Program-made: the position numbers and the translations under genes
Shown: one piece after another, positions 1 to 7,321 of the stretch
Layout: each line of letters opens with the position of its first letter
How positions within the stretch are numbered: the first letter of the stretch is position 1
Source: Oceanospirillum sp047518265
GTDB taxonomy: Bacteria; Pseudomonadota; Gammaproteobacteria; Pseudomonadales; Halomonadaceae
Direction: 5' to 3'
DNA length: 64,000 bases
Assembly (NCBI GenBank): GCA_047518265.1
Contig: JAKZRG010000003.1
Coordinates: 186,001-250,000, forward strand
The notes under the pieces: model-generated
What the model was told of the DNA's origin: nothing
Databases searched by the model: none
The model's input: only the letters and a program-made list of their open reading frames with translations

Positions 1-1137
1 ACCATTACGCTGATCGGTTTTTTGCTGTGTCAGGCTATTGATCCCAAGATGCCTCCTGAGCAGTATCCTTTTAAATCCCCTCTGTTAGAAAAAGGCTTTA
101 GTGCGTCTGTTTCCCAAGCCAATCTTAGACATAATGCCGCTGTTATTCAGAGTCGTTTAGGCACCCTCTCGTTTGATGAATTGGATAACCTGCTGAAGTT
201 TCTCAAGAACAGTTGTGAGCTTGTGGTGGTGATGCTGTTTGAGCTGAGTGAAGCCTTCCAGTTCTTTGATTCTCAGAATAGTCGCGGTAAATCTCTGGCT
301 CCCCATGATCTGTTAAAGGCGTTCCATCTGCGGGAGATGTCCGGCGATGAGTCGAAAAAGCTGGCGTGTGTTCAAGCCTGGGAAGCGGGGATTGAGCCGA
401 AGGAGAAGAGTGAGGGGATGCCTGAGCTGCATCGTATGATGTCGCTGTATCTTTACCCTATTCGTTGTTGGGTGCGGGGTGAGTCCGGTCTGGGCTTTGA
501 TAAGGATCGGATTGACGTATTTAAGGGCGTTAATCTTGAGCGTTCCCGTTATCCGTGGGCGGAGTCCTTACGCTCTGTGGATTATGTGGTGTCCGGTTAT
601 AACTCAGATCGGATACGGAATATGGATCAGCAGGCGATGATCTTTCCTTTCCAACTGGATCAGCCCTTGATCAATGGACAGCGTTTTTTCGAGTTTATCC
701 GCTATTACTTCGATTTATGGGCTCGGTTATTTATTCAGCCACCGGATGAGTTGAAGCCTCTAAAGGCTGTGTTGGAGAGTACCGATTACCAAGGCAGAAA
801 CCGTACCGGCGATATTTATGTGCGCGATTTATTTTATTGTGCCGTGCTGTATTACTACGACCGTTTTGGTGAGGCAGAGCTGGAGCGGGCTGCCAAGCTG
901 TGCTTTAAGTGGGCCTTTCGTATCCGTATCGGGCAGAAAAAAGTGATGCAGCAGAGTGTTGATAATGCGGCCCGAGCCAATGACAGCTTATTTCGGGTGA
1001 TCAGCCATGCTCGTCATCCGATCGAGGTATTGGGCACTTATGTTGAAATGCCAGCAGTGCAAGGCACAAAAATTGAGGCGCTTAAAACATATTTCGAGCT
1101 AAAGACAGAAGACAATACGGCTAAGGACGGCAAGTAA
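1..1137 (+). CDS. DUF262 family protein, 5' end outside window
   Basis: The reading frame is open from base 1, so the gene starts to the left of the window; the TTG at 22 is only the first in-window start-like codon. The visible part contains the DUF262 (ParB/sulfiredoxin-like) segment FDSQNSRGKSLAPHDLLKA, which corresponds to the N-T-R-G-x-x-L-xx-x-D-L-L-K signature of the family. The YQRxYxW and DGQQR motifs expected further upstream are not in view. The stop TAA shares its last base with the ATG of the next gene, another DUF262 protein, so the two are translationally coupled. DUF262 proteins include GmrS-type nucleotide-dependent restriction subunits and SspE-like defence proteins, so a role in DNA restriction as a two-protein system is an inference. 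No C-terminal HNH motif is seen in this partner. Confidence 0.75.
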   Translation, partial: TITLIGFLLCQAIDPKMPPEQYPFKSPLLEKGFSASVSQANLRHNAAVIQSRLGTLSFDELDNLLKFLKNSCELVVVMLFELSEAFQFFDSQNSRGKSLAPHDLLKAFHLREMSGDESKKLACVQAWEAGIEPKEKSEGMPELHRMMSLYLYPIRCWVRGESGLGFDKDRIDVFKGVNLERSRYPWAESLRSVDYVVSGYNSDRIRNMDQQAMIFPFQLDQPLINGQRFFEFIRYYFDLWARLFIQPPDELKPLKAVLESTDYQGRNRTGDIYVRDLFYCAVLYYYDRFGEAELERAAKLCFKWAFRIRIGQKKVMQQSVDNAARANDSLFRVISHARHPIEVLGTYVEMPAVQGTKIEALKTYFELKTEDNTAKDGK

Positions 1138-3446
1138 TGAGTGATGAACAGCAAAACCCAAAGGTATTCAGCATTGCCGAGCTGTTTGCTCAGAGCGCCG
1201 ATCAAAAGTATCTAATCCCTCTTTACCAACGTAACTATTCCTGGGGTAAAGCAGAGGTACGTCAGCTGCTGGATGATGTGAAAGATATGGCTCTGCAGCA
1301 TAAAGAAAGCTCTCAGACCACAGAGGATAAAGAAAAAAGCAGCTCTTATTATCTAGGCAGTCTAGTCGTGTCGCAGCGGACATCCGGTGAGTATGAGCTG
1401 ATTGATGGGCAGCAGAGGTTTACCACGCTGACGATTATTCTGGCTGCCATTAAGGCGACCTTATCAGGCGGCAAAATCATTGGTGCCGATAAGCTGAAGG
1501 ATTCCCCTGTCTCTGAAGCATTAGCCGTATTACTCGATCCGGTTAAAAAGCTGAAACAGAACCTACGTTTTGAAAGTCGTCCTGAATCTCAGCAGGCTAT
1601 TAAGGATCTGTTTGAGAGGCATGTCTCTTTCGAATCAAACTGCAGAGTATCGACGATCACAAGCGCTTATCAGGAAGTAAAAAAGTTTCTTAAGGAATTA
1701 ACCGCCCCGTCTGCTAAGCAATCTGACTCTGAGAAAAAAACCTTACCCCTGCTCGATTTTGTTCAATATTTGCTGGAGCATACCAAGCTACTGCGAACAC
1801 CTGTGCCGAAAGAAACCGATCTGAATCACTATTTTGAGATTATGAATAACCGGGGCGAGCAGCTGGAAAAGCATGAGATCCTTAAAGCCCAGTTAATGGG
1901 AATGCTGAAAGGTTCAGATTCTGAATCGGATAAGCCGTTATCTCTCAGTCAGGAACAAACTGGCTTTGCTCAGATCTGGGATGCTTGTGCTGAGATGGAT
2001 CGCTATCTGGTAATGAGCTTTGAAAGCAAGCGCCGTATTCTGCTATTTGGTGAGAATATGGATCGCTGGCCGGATAATTTTGCTGCTGCGTGTAGTACGT
2101 TAATAAAGAAAACTAACGAGACAGATAATACTTCTGAACGTACTGAAAATGACTTGGAGTTTGTACCGTCGCTCTCTCTGAAAGCGCTGATTGAGAAACC
2201 TGAGTTCACTTCAAAAGCTAAACGACATGACAAGTCTTATCAGGGTGCATTTACTGGGATTATCAACTTCCCTAATTTTCTGTTACAGGTGCTGCGTGTC
2301 TGGTCTGGCACTGAAAATAAACAATCTGATCACACGCCTCAGTTATGTTTGGATACAGATATCACGCTGGATGATAAAAAGCTGTTGGATGCTTTTGAAT
2401 CAATAAAAACGGCGGAGCAGGTGCGTAGCTTTGCCCATATCCTGCTGGTTTGTCGCCTGTTGCTGGATCGTTATGTTATTAAGCGTAAAAGTGATGAAAA
2501 GTGGACGCTGAAGCAGATTAAAAAGAACTCAAACGATGCCAGAACAAGTGATACCTACAGTGATGTGAATACATTTGGCTCTGAGCAATCAGGAACTCAG
2601 GATAATGATAAAAACCAGCAGCTGGTCATGATCTTATCGATGTTTCATGTCAGCTTCCCCGGCCAGTCCCGTAAATACTGGTTGAGTGCCGTATTGGGTT
2701 ATTTGTACCAGCAGAAACAGAAACAGAAGCAAGATAATACCGTTGAGCTGGAAGGCGAGGCTTATCTAAAATTTCTGGAACAACTGAGTGATCACCTGTT
2801 TTTTGGGCGCTTTTATACACAGAGTCGTCGTGAGTATGATGAGCTACTTGGGAGCTTAGCAAGTTTTGAAATTGCGAAAAAAGATGGGAGTACGGGGGAA
2901 AGAGAAGAACTGACCAGAAACCATCTTAACTGTGGAACCCACACTGAAAACTTTATTTTTAATCGGTTAGATTATTTGCTGTGGAAGCGTCTGGTCGTAG
3001 AAAAAGCTTTGGATAAGGAGGGCTTTGTTTATGGGAATAGGGACTATATCAAAGAAAAACTGAAAGAGTTTAGCTTCACGGCTCGTAGTTCTGTTGAACA
3101 TTATTATCCCCAGCAAGCGAAAGGTGAGAAATTCCCAGGTGATGAAAAAATTATCGGGAAAGATGGAGAGCAAACTATTCGTGGTGTAGATCGCTTTGGC
3201 AACCTTTGTCTGATCAGCCAGAGTCTGAATTCCCAATTAAGCAATGATGGTTATGAAGACAAAAAACGGATCTTTGAAAACTCATCTGCAACAGAAAGCC
3301 TGAAACAGCTACTGATGATGAGTTATAAAAAATGGGGGCCCGATATGGATGATAAGCAGGACTCTCCCGGTATGGATAACGTAGAAACACATGAAAAATC
3401 GATGATTGACGTTCTGTGTTCTTCATCAGAGCCTAGGGAGCTTTAG
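1137..3446 (+). CDS. DUF262 + DUF1524-like (HNH) protein, GmrSD-type
   Basis: 769 residues. The N-terminus has the DUF262 signatures YQRNYSW (residues 30-36) and DGQQRFTT (90-97); in SspE and GmrS relatives the latter is required for NTP hydrolysis. The C-terminal part has an H-x-x-P motif (H655, P658) followed about 50 residues later by GNLCLISQSLNSQLSN, the pattern of the DUF1524 HNH-like nuclease domain. It overlaps the upstream DUF262 gene by one base, so the pair forms an operon with an NTPase-like and a nuclease-bearing member. The middle 400 residues are polar and not assignable by eye. A type IV (modification-dependent) restriction or similar antiphage role is inferred from family knowledge. 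No methyltransferase is seen nearby, which fits a type IV system better than a classical R-M system. Confidence 0.8.
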   Translation: MSDEQQNPKVFSIAELFAQSADQKYLIPLYQRNYSWGKAEVRQLLDDVKDMALQHKESSQTTEDKEKSSSYYLGSLVVSQRTSGEYELIDGQQRFTTLTIILAAIKATLSGGKIIGADKLKDSPVSEALAVLLDPVKKLKQNLRFESRPESQQAIKDLFERHVSFESNCRVSTITSAYQEVKKFLKELTAPSAKQSDSEKKTLPLLDFVQYLLEHTKLLRTPVPKETDLNHYFEIMNNRGEQLEKHEILKAQLMGMLKGSDSESDKPLSLSQEQTGFAQIWDACAEMDRYLVMSFESKRRILLFGENMDRWPDNFAAACSTLIKKTNETDNTSERTENDLEFVPSLSLKALIEKPEFTSKAKRHDKSYQGAFTGIINFPNFLLQVLRVWSGTENKQSDHTPQLCLDTDITLDDKKLLDAFESIKTAEQVRSFAHILLVCRLLLDRYVIKRKSDEKWTLKQIKKNSNDARTSDTYSDVNTFGSEQSGTQDNDKNQQLVMILSMFHVSFPGQSRKYWLSAVLGYLYQQKQKQKQDNTVELEGEAYLKFLEQLSDHLFFGRFYTQSRREYDELLGSLASFEIAKKDGSTGEREELTRNHLNCGTHTENFIFNRLDYLLWKRLVVEKALDKEGFVYGNRDYIKEKLKEFSFTARSSVEHYYPQQAKGEKFPGDEKIIGKDGEQTIRGVDRFGNLCLISQSLNSQLSNDGYEDKKRIFENSSATESLKQLLMMSYKKWGPDMDDKQDSPGMDNVETHEKSMIDVLCSSSEPREL

Positions 3447-3489
3447 CCAGAAAGCACTTATTCAAAGGCTCCGTAGTTTTGATAATGGT

Positions 3490-3925
3490 GTAGGTCGGAA
3501 AAGCCGGAGGCGCCTTCCGACACTCTTGAATTGCCTCATTGCTTACCGATGGTTTTGTAATGTTTTTTGGCGATAAATCCAATTAAACAGGTCGCGATGG
3601 GTAAGGGAAATGTCGGATGGCGCTTCGCTTATCCAACCTACGGTGTGTGCATAACTGGTGTGATGGCGAAGAGTAATAGGCTTATCCAGCTTGCGGTTAT
3701 GAGATCCCGATTGCTGGCCTCTAGTGTAGGTCGGAAAAGCCGGAGGCGCCTTCCGACACCCTTGAATTGCCTCATTGCTTACTGATGGTTTTGTAATGCT
3801 TTTTTGTGATAAATCCAATTAAACAGGTTGCGGCGGGAAATGTCGGATGGCGCTTCGCTTATCCAACCTACGGTGTATGCATAACTGGTGTGATGGCGAA
3901 GAGTAATAGGCTTATCCAACCTATG
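3490..3925. repeat. Tandem REP doublets (two copies of an about 235-bp unit)
   Basis: An approximately 235-bp unit occurs twice in tandem. Each unit begins with a REP element (3490-3523 and 3726-3759) whose stem is GTCGGAA/TTCCGAC, and continues through a near-identical spacer to a second REP in the opposite orientation (3611-3643 and 3841-3873, TGTCGGATGGCG...ATCCAACCTACG). Reverse-complementing the first type gives the second type with few changes, so each unit is an inverted REP pair (REPIN-like). A shared tail (GGCGAAGAGTAATAGGCTTATCCA) closes both units. The 3447-4032 gap contains only these repeats and degenerate REP tails up to about 3980; no gene is supported there. Confidence 0.85.
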
Positions 3926-4032
3926 GTGCATGGATCATTGGTGTAGTGATGGTAGCCTATTACTTATTTAACCTACGATTGTGATATCACAGGTTCGATT
4001 ATTTTGCTTTGTATTTACGATAAGGAAATTGT

Positions 4033-4530
4033 ATGCAATATCGGCGTAATTATGTTGAAGGTGGGACGTACTTTTTTACGGTAAATTTGCTGGAACGAGA
4101 TAAGACGCTGTTGGTAGATCATATCAATGAATTAAGAGAAGCTGTGCGTTGGGTAAAAGAATGTCAACCTTTCTATATTGATGCTTGGGTGGTATTGCCT
4201 GATCACATGCATGCCATATGGACTTTACCTGAAGGTGATGCTGATTATTCATCCCGTTGGCAAGAAATCAAAAAACGCTTTTCTAAGTCTTTACCAAAAA
4301 ATGAGCCTCTTTCCAGTGTACGAGAACGAAAAGGAGAGCGTGGTATTTGGCAACGTCGTTTTTGGGAGCATACCATCAGGGATGAACGTGATTTTCAATA
4401 TCATGTTGATTACATTCACTTCAATCCACTTAAACACGGTATGGTTCATCAAGTGAAAGACTGGCCTTTTTCTAGCTTTCATCGATGTGTTGCGAATGGA
4501 ATATATCCTGTTAATTGGTGTAACCCATAA
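4033..4530 (+). CDS. REP-associated tyrosine transposase (RAYT, Y1_Tnp family)
   Basis: 165 residues, the usual size for a RAYT. It has the HUH-type metal-binding motif D57-H58-M59-H60 and the downstream catalytic tyrosine block YIHFNPLKHG (Y127), with the typical N-terminal start YRRNYVEGGTYFFTVNL. The start ATG is preceded by AAGGA seven bases upstream. These single-strand transposases recognise and mobilise REP hairpins. Inverted REP pairs lie immediately on both sides (3490-3873 on the left, 4539-4729 on the right), which is the expected REPtron layout. The gene looks intact, with no frameshift or missing motif, so it may still be active. Confidence 0.93.
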   Translation: MQYRRNYVEGGTYFFTVNLLERDKTLLVDHINELREAVRWVKECQPFYIDAWVVLPDHMHAIWTLPEGDADYSSRWQEIKKRFSKSLPKNEPLSSVRERKGERGIWQRRFWEHTIRDERDFQYHVDYIHFNPLKHGMVHQVKDWPFSSFHRCVANGIYPVNWCNP

Positions 4531-4538
4531 CCCAAAAT

Positions 4539-4571
4539 GTAGGTCGGAAAAGCCGGAGGCGCCTTCCGACA
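4539..4571 (-). repeat. REP element, right flank of RAYT
   Basis: Same element as at 3490 and 3726 (GTAGGTCGGAAAAGCCGGAG...TTCCGACA), beginning nine bases after the RAYT stop codon. It can fold as a GTCGGAA/TTCCGAC hairpin. Confidence 0.85.
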
Positions 4572-4694
4572 TCTAGAGTTCACGCATTTATTTTGGGGTG
4601 GTGTATTCACTTTGGGATTGGCTCTTTGTTCTTCGATAGCTTTGAAATGGCTTTGGGGCGATCAATTTAAACCAAGGTGTGATGTTGATATCTT

Positions 4695-4729
4695 TGTCGG
4701 ATGGCGCCTACGGCTTATCCAACCTACGG
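4695..4729 (+). repeat. REP element in inverted orientation, right flank of RAYT
   Basis: Matches the 3611 and 3841 elements (TGTCGGATGGCGCC...ATCCAACCTACGG) and pairs in inverted orientation with the REP at 4539. The 4531-4795 gap holds only this REP pair and the leader of the next gene. Confidence 0.8.
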
Positions 4730-4795
4730 TGATGTGATTTGGGTTAGATAAGCCGTATCGCAAACTTTTAATGCAATCAGGAAATATTAAGGACA

Positions 4796-5656
4796 ATGAT
4801 GACTGTAACTCCCTTCTCTATTCGTATTTTTGTAGCTGATGGTGACCCGGAAGGGTTACGTATTGCGGAGCGTTCTAACTGGGTCGGTAAGGCGCTGGCA
4901 TTTCCACGCAGCGCGTTAGGCCAGGTTATGCAGCGGGATGAGCTGGAATACAGTGGTGTTTATTTATTGCTGGGGCCTACGGAATGCGGTGAAGATGAGA
5001 TGCTGTATGTGGGCGAAACGGAGCAGTTCCGTAAGCGCCTGAGTCAGCATCAGAGGAGCGATAAAAAGGATTTTTGGAGCGATACCCTGTGCTTTACCAG
5101 CTCTACCGGGGCGTTGAATAAGGCGCAGATCCGCTATCTGGAGCATCGTTTGGTGGTGTTGGCGGATAAGGCCCGTCGGGTGACGTTGGAAAATGCGGTA
5201 AGCCCAAGCGAACCAACATTATCCGAAGCGGATAGGGCGGAGATGGATGTCTTTCTCTCCCATATGTTGGAGATGCTACCAGTATTGGGTGTTACGGCTT
5301 TTGAGCAGCCGGTGACACCGACAACCACTGAGACCCTGTTATATATCCACACCAAAGGCATTAAGGCTACGGGGTATCAGGCCTCTCAGGGTTTTGTAAT
5401 CCAAGAGGGTTCACAGGTGGTGGTTGATGAGGTGCCTTCGATGCCTGCGGCTATGAGCCAGCTGAGACAGGAACTGAAAATCAGGGGGGTGATTGTAGAA
5501 AATAATGGGACGTGGGTGTTTAAGCAGAATTACAGTTTTAAATCCCCTTCACCTGCTGCCGCTGTCGTGATGGGGCGTTCAGCCAATGGTCGAACCGAAT
5601 GGAAAACCCGTGCAGGTAAGACGTTAAAGGTTTTGCAGAGTGAATCTGGGAGTTAA
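4796..5656 (+). CDS. GIY-YIG nuclease family protein with C-terminal DUF4357-like domain
   Basis: 286 residues. A GIY-YIG core is visible from residue 54: GVYLLLG (54-60) stands for GIY, YVGET (71-75) for YIG, followed by R79/R81 and a candidate catalytic glutamate E116 in YLEHRLV. The C-terminus (about 190-285) carries the DUF4357 pattern: A-x-G-Y/F-x-GF near 200, then NNGTWVFKQNYSFKSPS, then AAAVVMGRSANG and W-K-x-x-x-GK. This combination is a known architecture often found beside restriction or other defence genes. ATG 4796 is used with AAGGA upstream; ATG 4799 is an alternative. It sits between the REP/RAYT unit and the Rpn cluster. The function (DNA cleavage in defence or repair) is inferred from the fold. 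Confidence 0.85.
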   Translation: MMTVTPFSIRIFVADGDPEGLRIAERSNWVGKALAFPRSALGQVMQRDELEYSGVYLLLGPTECGEDEMLYVGETEQFRKRLSQHQRSDKKDFWSDTLCFTSSTGALNKAQIRYLEHRLVVLADKARRVTLENAVSPSEPTLSEADRAEMDVFLSHMLEMLPVLGVTAFEQPVTPTTTETLLYIHTKGIKATGYQASQGFVIQEGSQVVVDEVPSMPAAMSQLRQELKIRGVIVENNGTWVFKQNYSFKSPSPAAAVVMGRSANGRTEWKTRAGKTLKVLQSESGS

Positions 5657-5904
5657 CAGCTACTACTTTTCGTCAGAGCTTTTACATCGTCCAAGCTTAA
5701 CTCGGTGACATCAGCAACTTGTTCATTTGACAGAGAGCCAAAAGCAATGAGTTTAAGCGCTACTCCCTGCTGCCACTTTTTAAATTCTAAATGCGCCTCT
5801 TCACAGGCTTCCTGAAAGCCTTCTATAAAGCCTCGTATAAAGTCTTTACTACGGCCTTCCACGCGGAGTTCTTTAACGCGTTGTTGTAATCTTTCTTCCA
5901 GCAT
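5653..5904 (-). CDS. Free-standing Rpn C-terminal-tail protein (copy 2)
   Basis: 83 residues, related only to the C-terminal tail of the Rpn protein at 6255-7199. It starts MLEERLQQRVKE (compare MLAENLQHWAEKE), has an enlarged charged middle, and ends VALKLIAFGSLSNEQVADVTELSLDDVKALTK (split here: VALKLIA, SNEQVAD, LSLDDVKALTK), matching VALKLIA, TDEQVAD, LSLKEIATLRK. The sequence just before the ATG (CTGAATAG..CTGGTAAAGGATAAGCG) resembles the in-gene sequence of Rpn, with AAGGA eight bases before the ATG. It has no nuclease motif. A role as an Rpn-binding regulator, like RpnS small proteins, is an inference. Its 3' end overlaps the 3' end of the GIY-YIG gene by four bases. Confidence 0.55.
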   Translation of the reverse strand: MLEERLQQRVKELRVEGRSKDFIRGFIEGFQEACEEAHLEFKKWQQGVALKLIAFGSLSNEQVADVTELSLDDVKALTKSSSC

Positions 5905-5982
5905 TTCGCTTATCCTTTACCAGCCTATTCAGATATTTTAGGTAAAGAGCGGTTATCAGCCGCAGTGGCTAGGGTGCTGAAC

Positions 5983-6177
5983 TTAATGGGCACCGGTTTT
6001 TCGTAGAGTGGCTATTTCTTTCAGGCTGAAACCAGATACTTTAGCGATTTGCTCATCAGGCATACTCTCTAAAGCAATCAAACTCATCACCATCTCTTTC
6101 TTTCCTTTTTGCAGGCCAATCTGTTCTCCGGTCATACGTTCTTTTTCAGCCCAGTGTTGTAAATTCTCTGCCAACAT
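5983..6177 (-). CDS. Free-standing Rpn C-terminal-tail protein (copy 1)
   Basis: 64 residues from ATG 6177; a longer TTG start at 6195 is possible. It is a close copy of the last 67 residues of the neighbouring Rpn protein: MLAENLQHWAEKER is identical at the start and LKEIATLRK-x-GAH at the end. AGAGGA (6185-6190) lies seven bases before ATG 6177, exactly as at the internal ATG 6458 of the full gene. Homology continues upstream of the ATG for about ten codons (SKQLNS) until an in-frame stop, so this is a truncated duplicate that kept a translation start. It lacks the PD-(D/E)XK core and may act as an Rpn inhibitor (inference). Confidence 0.55.
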   Translation of the reverse strand: MLAENLQHWAEKERMTGEQIGLQKGKKEMVMSLIALESMPDEQIAKVSGFSLKEIATLRKTGAH

Positions 6178-6254
6178 TTCGTTATCCTCTACCAAGCTAT
6201 TCAGTTGTTTTGAGCCAACAGCAGCATATGGCTGTTATGGAGAGACGATATTCT

Positions 6255-6458
6255 TTAATGGGCACCGTTTTTTCGTAGAGTGGCTATTTCTTTCAGACTT
6301 AATCCAGATATATCAGCAACTTGCTCATCAGTCATAGAGTTCAAAGCGATAAGCTTCAGCGCTACTTTCTGATCTTTTTTTCTGGACTCTTGGCGAGCTT
6401 CTTCACGCCCTGCTTCACGCTCTTTCTCAGCCCAGTGCTGTAAGTTTTCTGCCAACAT
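6255..6458 (-). CDS. Possible in-frame internal ORF within rpn (RpnS-like product)
   Basis: A 67-residue in-frame product would begin at ATG 6458-6456, with AGAGGA seven bases upstream. The same SD, spacing and ATG are kept in the truncated downstream copy (6177) and nearly so in the second (5904), which argues that the start is used. Internal initiation giving a small inhibitory protein is reported for E. coli Rpn genes. Translation from this start here is an inference. Confidence 0.4.
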   Translation of the reverse strand: MLAENLQHWAEKEREAGREEARQESRKKDQKVALKLIALNSMTDEQVADISGLSLKEIATLRKNGAH

Positions 6459-7199
6459 TGCACTATCCTCTACTAAGCTATTCAGTTGTTTTGAGTCAAC
6501 AGTAGCATTTAACCGTTGCAGGTGGCGTTTAAGCCAGCGGGTAATCACTCGATCCAGACGTTCTTTATGGGGATCGCTTTTGATTATAGCCACGATACGG
6601 TTCACGGCCTGTTGTAGATTTTCCCTGCTAGTGGATGCTTTTTCAATACTAAAGACACCGCTGAGGGCACTTTGTTTCTGTTCTAACTCTTCGTCGCTGT
6701 AAGCCCCTTCATCAATCAGGTAATACCTGAGGTGAGGTTGGTAGGCTTTTAGAAAGGAGGGTGGCTCTGGAGTGACCAGTTCATAGATATCTTGTTTGGC
6801 TGTCCAGCGTTGCAGTCCGTTATAGAGCACGATAGGAAAAACCGGTGGTAGTCCTTGGCTGGGTGTTGTGGTTCTGTTTTTTAGCCGGTGGTCGTAAAAA
6901 CAGGCGACGTAATGCATTAGGCGAATGGGCATGGAGTTATCAATGGACGATTGGAACTCCAATAAAAGGTACAAGTAGACCTGCTGCTGTTTGCCCTGCC
7001 AATTGATATTCACAGACCAGACGAGGTCTTCAAATTTCTCTTCAAACAAGGGCGTAATGTAGTTGCCGCTGTGTAGCTGTAGCGTAGAGAAATCCATAAT
7101 CCGTGCTATTTCAGCGGGTGCAAACCCTTCTATTAGCTGTTGCACGAGCTCTGGATAGCTAAACAATTCCTTGTAACCGGTATCGTGATGATTGGCCAT
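6255..7199 (-). CDS. Rpn family recombination-promoting nuclease / putative transposase
   Basis: 314 residues. The N-terminus HDTGYKELFS and the block LLEFQSSIDNSMPIRLMHYV are diagnostic of the Rpn (PF04754, transposase_31) PD-(D/E)XK family. Probable metal ligands are D58 and the E81-x-Q83 pair. The C-terminal 70 residues form a charged helix followed by the LSLKEIATLRK motif. Rpn proteins cleave DNA and promote RecA-independent recombination; some are toxic antiphage effectors held in check by a small protein made from an internal start in the same gene. An internal SD (AGAGGA at 6466-6471) seven bases before ATG 6458 is seen here. Two partial copies of the tail follow downstream on the same strand. 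Confidence 0.9.
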   Translation of the reverse strand: MANHHDTGYKELFSYPELVQQLIEGFAPAEIARIMDFSTLQLHSGNYITPLFEEKFEDLVWSVNINWQGKQQQVYLYLLLEFQSSIDNSMPIRLMHYVACFYDHRLKNRTTTPSQGLPPVFPIVLYNGLQRWTAKQDIYELVTPEPPSFLKAYQPHLRYYLIDEGAYSDEELEQKQSALSGVFSIEKASTSRENLQQAVNRIVAIIKSDPHKERLDRVITRWLKRHLQRLNATVDSKQLNSLVEDSAMLAENLQHWAEKEREAGREEARQESRKKDQKVALKLIALNSMTDEQVADISGLSLKEIATLRKNGAH

Positions 7200-7321
7200 T
7201 TTTCTTCCCTGTAAAAACTGGTATCACAGATAATACAATGTGCTAAAGATAGCTTATCCTTGTGTTCTTTGTGGGAAAGGTTTGACCTTTTCTTTGATCT
7301 CCAAAATTTAAAGATAATGGA

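Noticed and set aside
3543..3818. ORFs on both strands within the repeats (3543-3818 minus, 3567-3785 plus)
   Set aside because: They are made of the tandem REP units; the reading frames come from the repeat sequence and have no start signal or family motif.
3490..4729. Regular repeats that could suggest a CRISPR array
   Set aside because: The units are inverted REP pairs with near-identical spacers and a RAYT gene; there is no constant repeat with unique spacers and no cas gene.
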